The notes beneath the pieces were generated by a model, which saw nothing but the letters and a program-made list of their open reading frames with translations, was not told the DNA's origin and made no database searches. A stretch of 64,000 nt of DNA from Polyangiaceae bacterium. Lineage in GTDB: Bacteria; Myxococcota_A; Polyangia; Polyangiales; Polyangiaceae. Made by a program: the position numbers and the translations under genes. Positions 18,479 to 28,800 of this stretch are shown here, one piece after another. The stretch lies in assembly GCA_016715885.1 (NCBI GenBank), contig JADJXL010000025.1, positions 434,001 through 498,000 of the forward strand, read 5' to 3'. How positions within the stretch are numbered: position 1 is the stretch's first letter; every line of letters starts with the position of its first letter.

Positions 18479-19732
18479 ATGGAAGTGGAACAGATCTTCA
18501 AGAACGAGCTTACCAATGAAATTTTTACCAAGGTGCGTCTGCATCCATGGTTTTTCCTTGCATTGGTCGGCGTCATCGGATGCTCGGGTTGCAATCCGAC
18601 GACAGAGGACAAACTCGTCAATGCCGACATGTTCTCGCCCAAGGCTGAAATCATGTCTGCTGGATATGGTTTCGAGGGGATCATCGGCGTGGAAGGTGGT
18701 GAAGCTGAGGTGCGCGCGGCTGGCGGAGCATGGAACAAAGTTACATGTACGAATGGCGAGGAGCCCGCACGCCGCGTGCTCACATCGTCCGTCGAACCCA
18801 ATATAGGAATGACGCTGACGCGTGCAGATGCGATGCCAATCGTATTCAGTTGGCCGTACTTGCCTTCGACACTCGCCCCCACGGACTTTTTGGTCGTCCT
18901 GAACGACGGCTCGAAGGTCACGCCCGGTTTTGCCACGATCCAGCCGAATTACGAATACAACGAGCGGCAGACCGCGGTCCTCTTCGGGGAATTCGGCAAT
19001 CGACTGCGTCCCGACGAAAGCGGATCGATTCATCCAGTTCGCGTCGATATCGTCGAGGACGACGATCCGTTGATGCTGGTCGGTCCGAAGGGGCCGGTGA
19101 GTGCAGTGGGACTCAGCAAAGAAAGCTCCAATCCTTATGTCGCTGGCCCGGCGCTCGTGGCAGCGAAGCTCAGTCGATTTTCCACCGAAGGTGAAGGCGG
19201 CCCGGAATTGATGGGAGGCCCATTCCCCAATGACGGCGTGGCTCTTTATGGATCGAAGGCAAAATTTCGATTGCGAACGTATACATCCGGCGGATTTTCG
19301 CCAGATGGCGTTCGTGGTCTCCGTCCCGACGAATACGAGCGATTCTTTCGGGTTCACGCCAAAGCAGCGGATGGGGCCGAAGTATTGCTCGAGAAAGTCG
19401 GCGTAGATCATATGGTACAAGGTGGCGTCATTCGCGTCGTGGGTCTGGCGGATCTCGGACGGCCCGCGTCGAGCGACGTCGTGTACGATGATTGCTACGT
19501 CGAAGACTGGGACAACTATATCGACATCGTGCTCGATGGCGACGAAGCAGCCATGCGATCGATCGTCAGCGTCGAGATTCCCGCAACAGGCAATTATGGA
19601 GCGTTCTTCAACCCTGGCGGACCTGGCAATGATCCCACCCCCGATGTTCGATATACGGCTCCAGGAGCGCCGCAAGTACAGCCAGTCACGATTGCGCTCG
19701 ATGATCCCATGACCGTCTCCTACGACGACTGA
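18479..19732 (+). CDS. Putative lipoprotein of unknown function
   Basis: A 417-residue protein when started at ATG 18479. The frame is open from 18326, but those residues have no conserved look, and from 18479 a hydrophobic segment leads to a lipobox-like IGCSGC (about residues 28-33). The mature part is acidic with many Gly/Pro turns and probably all-beta. No catalytic motif was recognised. It is followed 125 bases later by a second small lipoprotein gene on the same strand. Confidence 0.75.
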   Translation: MEVEQIFKNELTNEIFTKVRLHPWFFLALVGVIGCSGCNPTTEDKLVNADMFSPKAEIMSAGYGFEGIIGVEGGEAEVRAAGGAWNKVTCTNGEEPARRVLTSSVEPNIGMTLTRADAMPIVFSWPYLPSTLAPTDFLVVLNDGSKVTPGFATIQPNYEYNERQTAVLFGEFGNRLRPDESGSIHPVRVDIVEDDDPLMLVGPKGPVSAVGLSKESSNPYVAGPALVAAKLSRFSTEGEGGPELMGGPFPNDGVALYGSKAKFRLRTYTSGGFSPDGVRGLRPDEYERFFRVHAKAADGAEVLLEKVGVDHMVQGGVIRVVGLADLGRPASSDVVYDDCYVEDWDNYIDIVLDGDEAAMRSIVSVEIPATGNYGAFFNPGGPGNDPTPDVRYTAPGAPQVQPVTIALDDPMTVSYDD

Positions 19733-19857
19733 TTGGGCGATTTGCTGCTTTCCGACGCCTCGTCCCGCGTGCGCGCGAATTGGGGCTTGCGCAAGTCCAC
19801 GTTTCGTAGGACAATTTTGGAAGGATTGTTCGCACGAACAGAAAGGATGGTCTATCC

Positions 19858-20550
19858 GTGGACGAAACTTGCCTACGCAGCATGCGCGGTCACTACCTTC
19901 GTCGTATGCGTCGAGGCGCTCAGGCGGCGCTCTTCGCGGTGCTGTGTTCCGTGACGTTCGCGAGCGGCTCGGGCTGCGCTTGGAAGCCGGAAATCATTTA
20001 CATCGATCCAAAGCTCACCTCGAACGACCTCGTTACGGGCAAGATTGCCGTGATGCCCGTCAAATTCGACAAGGAGAACATCATTCCGAGCGAACGATTC
20101 AAGACGGTGCAGAGTCTCGTTCGGGCCATTCAGCAATTGCGTGCCGACATTCCGATGGTGACGAATGATTCGCACAACAAGGCGCTCAATTTGTCACTCG
20201 AAGAGGAAGCCCAGTGGTTGAAGGTCTACGAGTATGACGCAAGTAACCCGAACCCCGAGCAGCTCGCTCAATACAAAGAATCGCTCGGCGCGCGGTATTT
20301 GATCCTGTCGCGGCTCAATTACGATCAGCGCATCGGCGGCGGTGGCGGCAGGATGCCCAGTAGCACGGTGGAATCGACGCTCACGGGCAGGGTTTCGATC
20401 CTCGACATGACGACGGGACGCACGGTATGGGAGGGCGAATTTGCCAGCACTCGCGGCGGCATGGATACCATATCGGATCCTCGGCCCTCGGCTCACGCAT
20501 TGCCATTTTTTTCCACCTTCGTCAAAGACTGGCCCGGCGGCGCGACTTGA
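19858..20550 (+). CDS. Small putative lipoprotein, possibly a CsgG/DUF4136-like envelope protein
   Basis: A 230-residue protein starting at GTG 19858 with AAGGATGG a suitable distance upstream; ATG 19882 is an alternative. A basic n-region and a hydrophobic stretch lead to GSGCAW, a lipobox-like site. The mature domain alternates strands and helices. Its end, TLTGRVSILDMTTGRTVWEG, resembles lipoproteins that record a value as product of a simple alpha/beta fold (CsgG/DUF4136-like). This similarity is by eye only. Function unknown. Confidence 0.7.
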   Translation: MDETCLRSMRGHYLRRMRRGAQAALFAVLCSVTFASGSGCAWKPEIIYIDPKLTSNDLVTGKIAVMPVKFDKENIIPSERFKTVQSLVRAIQQLRADIPMVTNDSHNKALNLSLEEEAQWLKVYEYDASNPNPEQLAQYKESLGARYLILSRLNYDQRIGGGGGRMPSSTVESTLTGRVSILDMTTGRTVWEGEFASTRGGMDTISDPRPSAHALPFFSTFVKDWPGGAT

Positions 20551-20836
20551 ACGTCGAGAATGCAGCCACTCGAGCCGCCTGCGCTCGATTGTTCGTTCGA
20601 TAAAGCTGCATTCCAACCAATCTATAAAATTGTCCATGCTCACTCTTCTCCGGGGCGACATCACGGGATGGATGCTGACGGAGCATGGCGACTGCGAATT
20701 TCGCACCGGCGGAGTGCAAATTCGGCACCTTTCATAAGAGAATTCAAGGTTGACCTGCGCGGATTCGTCGTGATTCGATGCATGTTGCGGCTGCGGCCCG
20801 GAACATGCTTCGGCCTGATCATCGAAAGTCACGACC

Positions 20837-22768
20837 ATGATGCATACAAGCGATAACTTTTGCGAGTCAATGGCATCTCGTGGTGCATCCTCCAATGGAG
20901 CCGGTGAACCTTTGCCCGAAGGGCTGAGGTGGGCCGTCGAGTACCTATCTGGGTACGACATGGGGGATGTGCGCGTCCATTACGCGTCGGACAAGCCTGG
21001 CGGGGTGGGCGCGCGCGCGTTCGCGCATGGGACGGCGATTCATTTGGCGGCGGGGGCGGAAGATGCATTGCCGCACGAGGTGTGGCACGTGGTGCAGCAG
21101 AAGCAGGGACGAGTGCGGGAGACATCGCAGCTCAATGGCGCGGCTTTGAATGACGATCCCATTCTCGAGAGGGAAGCGGACGCAATGGGCGCCGTGGCTT
21201 CGAGCCTGAGCTGGTCGACGCTATGGCGTAACGTTCGGAAATCTTTAAATAGAAAACGAATCGCAACGCCAGTGCTGCAGCGAGTGGTCACCGTTGGAGC
21301 CGACCGGTACACGAGCAGCAAAGACGACTTCGAACACTTCGTCGCGCGCGTTGGCAAATTGCTACAGACACGTTTCGGCGACAATCGTTACGTGTATTTT
21401 CCCCCCAAAGTGATGGCGGAAATTTTGTCTGATTTTGTGCTGGACGACGAGCAATTTGCAAACGACGAGGCGCTGCTGCGAGAAATCGCCATTCGAAACG
21501 TGGGGTATCGAGCCGAATCGGCAATGCGTCTGCTGATGGATAAGAATGCCAAGGTGCTCGGACGCAAGATGGTCGATAAAGACAAGGCCATCGAAGCTGC
21601 GAAAAAACAATGGGCCTTGGACGAACAGGCGGCCTATTCGGATAGACACTACAAGGATTATCAGGCGTTCAAGCTCGCCGTAGACGAAATTGAAGAGGAC
21701 GCCCTCGAGGGCTACATCATTTGGCGCGCCGCATCGTACTTGACTCAAACCACGAGCTCACCCATGGCGCAATGGCTTGCGGGCCGCACGAACGACGAGC
21801 CGCTCGCAATGAATTGCTGGGAATGCGTGCTTTATTCCCTGGTAAAATCTGGCCTCGTAGGAAAGGGGTACATCTCGTGGGCCAACGTGACGCTCAACAA
21901 GGCCCCCTATTGGAAATCGAAAGACGAGTTTAGCCCCATTCCGTCTTTTCTGCCGGAGATCATCAAAATCCGAGACTACTTTTGGAGCGTGTCGAACGGC
22001 CCGCTCGAAAATGCCGACCGCCGCGCACAGCGGATGGGCTGGGCTGACGATGAGATCGTGTGCATTCCCTCGAATGTCAAGATCCCGCGGGGGCGTGTGG
22101 TCATCCTGAATTTCGGGGCGCATGTCGCCATTTCAACCGGCCGAGCGTTCCGCATTGAATCTGAAAAGGCCCAAGAATTTTTTGGTACGACCATGGGCCA
22201 TGGCATTCTCGAGCTCGACAAACCCGAAAAAGAACTGCGCACGATCAAAGAAACGACGATCGAAGATCTTCTGAACATGGGAAGGACGTACTTGAAGCAC
22301 GTCCTCATTGCGCCGTTTCCCGCCATTGCCAAGGGCGATAGCCCCGTAAGGAACGACGAAGTGAGAACCGCATCGGTGCCCAGCGTAAAAGAGGCCATTC
22401 AGGCCTTCCTCGACCAAAACAGCGGTAAGATCGCGACGGAGACCCAGAAAGAGACCGCGCAGCACGAGAACAACGTCCAGAAGCTACAGTCGCAAATAAC
22501 GGCGCTCGAGCAGAACCCTCCGATCGATCAGGCGAAATACAACACGTTGGTCGAAAAAATCGAAAAACTCAAGAAGTCCATAACGAGCGCCGAAAATAGA
22601 GTCAAAGAGAAGTGGGAACGTGCTGCAATGAGTAGCACGGGCGTCCAGAATGCCATCGGAACGCTCAAACCGGCGAAGCAGCAGGGGTTCGTAAAGCTTC
22701 CCATGACGTTTGCCTACGAGGCCGTCGATCCATATTACGGATTGGTTACTTTTCCCGACAAGAAATAG
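20837..22768 (+). CDS. DUF4157 protein with candidate papain/NlpC-like cysteine-peptidase or toxin domain
   Basis: A 643-residue protein without signal peptide. Residues about 25-120 are a DUF4157 domain: RVHYAS, then LPHEVWHVVQQKQGRV with an HExxH zinc-protease motif (His80, Glu81, His84) and EREADAMGA. DUF4157 is strongly linked to extracellular contractile injection systems (eCIS) and their cargo. Further on, NCWECV (Cys327, Cys330) and, 102 residues later, NFGAHVAIST (His429) fit a Cys-His pair of the papain/NlpC-P60 or Tox-PL type. Residues about 530-600 form a coiled coil. The region between about 125 and 310 is unassigned. The gene ends 44 bases before the giant LamG gene, suggesting one transcript. 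An injected or released effector is a reasonable inference, not shown. Confidence 0.8.
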   Translation: MMHTSDNFCESMASRGASSNGAGEPLPEGLRWAVEYLSGYDMGDVRVHYASDKPGGVGARAFAHGTAIHLAAGAEDALPHEVWHVVQQKQGRVRETSQLNGAALNDDPILEREADAMGAVASSLSWSTLWRNVRKSLNRKRIATPVLQRVVTVGADRYTSSKDDFEHFVARVGKLLQTRFGDNRYVYFPPKVMAEILSDFVLDDEQFANDEALLREIAIRNVGYRAESAMRLLMDKNAKVLGRKMVDKDKAIEAAKKQWALDEQAAYSDRHYKDYQAFKLAVDEIEEDALEGYIIWRAASYLTQTTSSPMAQWLAGRTNDEPLAMNCWECVLYSLVKSGLVGKGYISWANVTLNKAPYWKSKDEFSPIPSFLPEIIKIRDYFWSVSNGPLENADRRAQRMGWADDEIVCIPSNVKIPRGRVVILNFGAHVAISTGRAFRIESEKAQEFFGTTMGHGILELDKPEKELRTIKETTIEDLLNMGRTYLKHVLIAPFPAIAKGDSPVRNDEVRTASVPSVKEAIQAFLDQNSGKIATETQKETAQHENNVQKLQSQITALEQNPPIDQAKYNTLVEKIEKLKKSITSAENRVKEKWERAAMSSTGVQNAIGTLKPAKQQGFVKLPMTFAYEAVDPYYGLVTFPDKK

Positions 22769-22812
22769 CGCGGTGGCCGCGAGCTCGAGAGCGAAATACA
22801 AGGAGTGAAGTC

Positions 22813-25800
22813 ATGTCATTGAATTACGTTCTTCGGCAGTTCGACGCCATCGGACCCATGGGCCCTCGTGCGTCATTGACCATCGATCAAAACTTCATCG
22901 GATCGGCCGATATCATCGCGCTGCTGCGCTCCATCTTCAGCGTCTATGCCATTACGATCGACCTCGTCACGAGTCAAACGCTACGTGCCGATGACCAATT
23001 GAGGCTCGTTGGTACGACGGCGCTATTCGATGCGCCGGACGTGAACGTGACGTTCATCGCGCGCGAGCTGGATGGGCGACTCGTGGTGACGTTCGATATG
23101 AACGCTCCTCCGGGCTGGTCGCTCGCGAAAACGTGCCCGTATTTGCCTACGCACGCCTTGCGTCATACCGATGGCCCCGACGGCGATTGGCTTCAAGATG
23201 CCAACGTCCTGACGCGGCTGAGTTTCGGTGCCGTGCGGCTCATATGTTCGAATGCTGCTTATTTCGACGATACGCTCGGGCGAAACATCGTGCCCGGCCT
23301 CAATCTCGTCGGCGAGCTCCATCTCCAGGGACCTCTGTATACGCTCGGGTTTCTCTTGCAGGAAGACAAGCCTCTGCATGTGTATGGCCCCATCAAGGAG
23401 TTTTCTCGGGCGTACGATCCATTGAAGTTCCTTGGTATTCGTCTCCATGCGCCCCTCATGACGGACGTGGCGAACATCGGGCCGCTCGTCATTCAAAGCG
23501 CCGAGCTTTTCATGAAATCGGCACTCTCGGATTACGACCGCGATCCCAACATCAGCGCGACGCAAGGCGATGGCCTCTATCTTCTCGCCCAATCTACGCT
23601 CGCAGGTCGACCGCTCGAACTGATCGGTAAGCTCGACATTGCGGGAACCTCGACTGAGCTCAGTTTACGAGGCACTTTTGCCGACTTCAATGTCGCAGGC
23701 TTTTCCAATCTCTCGCAGACGGTCGGTGTTGACGGTTTTGATTGCATGCCGGAAGATATGCCAAAGCCCAACGGGCTCGCGTTGACCGACTTCGGCGTCA
23801 CCTTCGATTGTATCGACTATAGCGTGAGCCGCTTGCTCGTCGGTGTCGGATTGCCCATGCATTGGGAAATCGTTCCCGATACCATGTCACTCACCGAAAT
23901 CGCCGTCGTCTTCAGCGTATCCCGTCCATTCAGCTCGGGTCGATACATTTCGACGACACTCACGGGGCTTCTGGCATTCAAGAAGTTCAGCCTTGCGGCC
24001 CACATGGAGTTTCCCTCGTATCGCATAGGTGCGGGGCTACCGGCAGGACAAACCCTTCCGTTCGGTGACGTCATTGAATCGTTTCTGCCCAACGAAACCG
24101 ACCTACCGGCGCTCACCATTACGCAATTGCTCCTTCAGGCAGCACCCAAAGAACAATCGTTCTCCATTGCCGCTACCATCAAGGACCTCTTGTCCATTCC
24201 CGTGGGCGGAACATCCTTCGATGTCGCAGGGCTTGTTTTCTTGATCGATTACGTCAAAGTACGAGGCGTCAGGGCCATCGTATCGGCGCAAATGCGCATG
24301 GCAGACGCTTCGGCGGTGCTCTCGGGTGAGGTCAACAATGGCACTACCCTATCGGGCAGCCTATCGAACTTCGAACTGAAGAAGTTCTGGTCTCTCGTGA
24401 CGAATGGTGATTCATTGCCGGACGAAGTTCCCGATATCGTCTTTCAGACACTCAGCATTCGAGTCAACCTCGAGACGGGAGCATTTTCGGCAACTGGCAA
24501 TGCGACCGTCGCGTGGGACCATTTGACCAGCGAAGGTTCGCTTTCGACCAACGTGCAATTTACGTTCACGCACGACAAGGTTGGGGACAAACACGCCATT
24601 GCCGCGAGCATCAGCCTGCAGGGCACGGGACCCGTCCATGTCGTCGACGGGTTTTCCCTCCAGGCGTTCAACTTCCTCTTCAATTACAACTCCACCTCGG
24701 GCTGGGCTCTGTCGGGCAGCTTGGGGGTCGATATCTTCGACACGAGGATGGATTTGCAGGCCGGTTATGAAGATGTGGCCGGAATCAAAAAGTTCAAATT
24801 CCGCACCACGGCCACCCCGGCCAAGCAGCTCATCGGCATCGACGGAATTGGTTCGTATTCGTTCCAGCAATTCGATTTGCTGATCGACCGCCGACTCGTA
24901 GGCGACAAGCGCCAGACGTTCTTCGACTTGCGAATCGCATCGAGACTCGCCATCGAAAACGCATTTGCCGTCGATGGATACCTGAGTCTGATGAATACTG
25001 CAGAAGGCAAGAAGGCGCTGCTCTTCAAGCCGAATGCGGGCACGGCAGGGTTCAAGCTCGACTTTCCCACCGGCGAAGGAATGGCCGTCAAGGGGGACGT
25101 TTTCGAGATTGGGTTTGTCAAAGAAACAGAAACGACCGCGTGGACGTTCACCGGCACGCTCAACATTGGTTTCATGGGTTTCCCCGGGTTCCTGGGCGAT
25201 GCACTACCCGCCAAGGTTACTGCAAAGCTCGTTGCCGGCACCAAGGATGTGCGCATTTCGGCGCTCAACGTGACGGATCCGGTGGGCGTTGCATTCCCGA
25301 CTATTGACGGCAAGAGCCTCGGCAAAGCTTTCGTTCAATTGACCGAGGTGGGGATTGCCTTCAAACCGTCGCTCGGATTGGTCATCGAAGCGGGTCTGGG
25401 TTTGCCTGCGGAGCTGAATACATTCCTCGGCGCGCAGATTTTCCGTGTCTATCAGCCGGGCAACGTCGCAACGATGGCGCGCACGCGGCTGACCATTTCC
25501 GGCACGGGCGTCGCCGTGCAATTCTTGGGTTCGCCTTTTGCTGCGGCAAACACCGTCGTCGTGGGCGGCGATACGTGGTTCGACGTCGACTTTGGCGAGT
25601 ACGGTGCAATTCGTCTCAAAATGCCGACGTTCATTTACGATGGCGTATCGCAATACTTCGAAGCCGGAGGCGGCATCCAAATCACCCGCACGCTTGCTTT
25701 GCCCCTCGCGCCGCTCAAAATGTTCCTCGAAGCGTGCGGCGGGAAAACCATGGCCGACGTCTTCCCGGACAAGATTCCGCTCGATGGCCTCGTCCTGGTC

Positions 25801-28800
25801 GACCAAAACGACGATCTCGAGATTGACAAATTCGTCGACTTCCTCGAGCAAGCAGGGGACGTGCCGAACGACGTCGTTACCATTTTGAAGACGACAGGCA
25901 AGGTGCTCAATCGATTCCCCGACGGGTTCAAGCATTACTTCAACTTGAAGGTGCCGGAGAGCCTCGAATTCAAGTTTGGTTTTTCGCCGACGGGTCGAAT
26001 CACCATTGGCCTCGTTGCGCCGAAAACGCCGGTACGCGTACTTTTCCCGACGGTCGTTCAAAGCTATGTCCCGATGCCTGGGCTTTGCGGTATCGAAGTT
26101 CGCAAATTCACCGTGGGAACGCTCATGGCGGGTGCGCTCATGTATGGCGAGGTCGATGCTGTCATCGATCAATTCGATCTGCCGTCGCTCGTCGTTTCGC
26201 TCGCATTGCCGACCGATCCGAGTTTCCCACTGCCCACCTCCGATCAATTGCAGCGGCGCATCATTCTCGACGACGTCTTTTGCGTAATTCCGATCTCGGC
26301 GGGTTTGCCCATTCCGATTCCGCTCTTCTACGACGAGATCGGATTCGAATACATGGGCGTCGAGGGGCTCGGGTTGCAGGCGCACGTGGGATTCCCCAAA
26401 CCGGCTTTGGATGGCGCACGAGCTGCGGCCATTTTCCAGGCGTTCAGCGATTTCATGAAGAAGCCCAAAGCGCTCTTGAATCCCCAAACCCCACCGGGCG
26501 GGTTCGAGCTCGCGTTCACTTTTCACGACGAATACTTGCAGGCTCCAGAATACCTGGGCGGCAAGTTCCTCGGTACGAAAGGAAAAACCATCAAGGTCGG
26601 AACGTGGAAAAATGTCGCGTCGATGATGAATTTCTGCAAGACGTTTTCCATCAACGATTGTATCGCAGCCATCCCACTCGAACAGCGCGTGGGCAGCGCC
26701 GAATACAAGTTTGCATTCATGAAATTCGATGCGGACTGGATGCTCACGACCCCGGCCGAATTCAAAGCAGGCGCGTTCAAGCAAATGAAGCTCACGGCGA
26801 GCGATGTGGATGATTTCGTCGCAGTTTTGCCGGCCGTGGCGACCGCCGCGGGCGGCCAGGTAAAACGCAACGAGGAAGGGCTGGTCGCATTCGTACGCGG
26901 GCAGGCGGACATCGGGTTCATGCGCCTCGAAGCAGCGCTCGGCCTGGCCGCATCGAGCTCGATGGGGTTCAATACGGGATTCAAGTTCGAGGGTGCCATT
27001 GGTAAGGTGGTATTGGGGCTCGAAGGGGCGGTCATGGTGAATTCGCCCATCGTGACGACCGCCGCGCCAGTCGTTACGACGACGGAAACACCCGCACTTT
27101 TCACGCAAACGGCGCCCGCGCTAAAAATGGGAGTCGTTACGGTCTTCAAGAAAGCCGCGGTATCCGCGGCACAGAAGATCGTGTCCGCCGCGAAACGGGA
27201 CGATGGTAAGGCGCTATCGCTCAATGGGAAAAACGCATGGATCGAAATTCCTGCGTCCGATAGCTTGATGCTCCCCGAATACACAATCGAAATGTGGATC
27301 CGGCCTGGCAAGGAGCAGGGCGACGAATGGATCGAGCTGTTCGGAATCGATACGCTGCAGAACGGATGCCAGCGTAATTATTACCTCGAGATCAACACGA
27401 AAGGCGCATTCTATGTGCATCGATTCAAGGATGCAAAGAACGGGAATTCCGGTGCGCCGCACACGCCCAATGGCAGCGTGAAGTGGGAAGAATGGCAACA
27501 TGTGGCCATCACGAACGACGGTGTCACGGCGAAAACGTACATCAACGGCAACGAGGTCGCGAGCGGGCCGGTGCAAGGCGGACTCGTTTTGCTGAAGGAC
27601 ACCGTTTATATCGGCAAATTACCCGGCAGCGGAATGGATAAGTTGTTCAAGGGTGAAATCGCCGAGGTCCGCATCTGGAAAGCCGCTCGAGATGCTGATG
27701 ACATCGAGGAGAACATGCGCGAAGTCCTCGACGGCGACGAGAAGAATCTCGTGTCGCTTTATAGATTCGACTCGAATACGGGCGACAGAGCCGTCGACAT
27801 TTGCGGGAGAAATCACGGGACGATAAAGAACGGTGCATTCGTCAACTCCGATTTGCTCATGCTCGACGGTTTGGAATTCGACGGGCAATCATCGTACATC
27901 GAGATACCCGATTCGAAAAGCCTTCGCATTGGGCCGTACACCGTCGAGGTATGGCTCAAGCCATACACGCCGGAGGAAAGCCTGGAGGCCGTTCTCGCCA
28001 AACGCATGAAGCGCGCAAAGCCCGGGGCTTTATTCAAAGGGCAGTCCAAGGAGCAGAAGGCGTCCACCCGAACCCCGTGGGCCGGCGTATTCGGAAAAAC
28101 CGGTCGCAACTATTCGGTCATCCTTCATCGAAAGGGGTTCATTCACCATCGATTCCATACGAGCAAGGGTCCAAACGACGGCGCGCCCAATACGGCCGAT
28201 GGAGCGATCGATTGGAGCAACTGGAACCACATTGCGATCACCAACGACGGCAAAGTTGCAAGGACGTACTTGAACGGCGCCAAAGTGGCCGAAGGACCGG
28301 TCGCAGGCAATAATCTCATCGTCGACGACGGCACCATTGTGATCGGCAGAACGGCGGATGCTCCTGCCGAAACGTTCGTCGGGCAAATCGCCGAAATTCG
28401 GCTATGGTCCGGGGCGCGTTCGCCCGAGGAGCTCGCGACGAACGCCGGCAAGCGCCTCGATGGTAAAACCGCGAATCTCGTGAGCCTATGGCGCCTGACG
28501 GACGTCGACGGGGACACGTTGAACGATGTTTGCGGGCGAAACCCCGGGCGGCTGCATGTGAAACCAAAGAGAGCCTCCACGGCGACTAGAGCGCTCGCGC
28601 ACGATGGATTGGTTTTCAATGGAACGAACGACTATGCGCTCATTGAACGTTCGGACAAGTTCAAGACCGAGAAATATACGATCGAAACATGGATTCAACC
28701 GGACAAGGAGCCCAAGGCATCGTGGCAATGCATTCTTGGAGCCGGCGGAGCAGGTCCGAAGCTTTACTTGAGCAAAGACGGCCTTGTTTCGCATCGCTAT

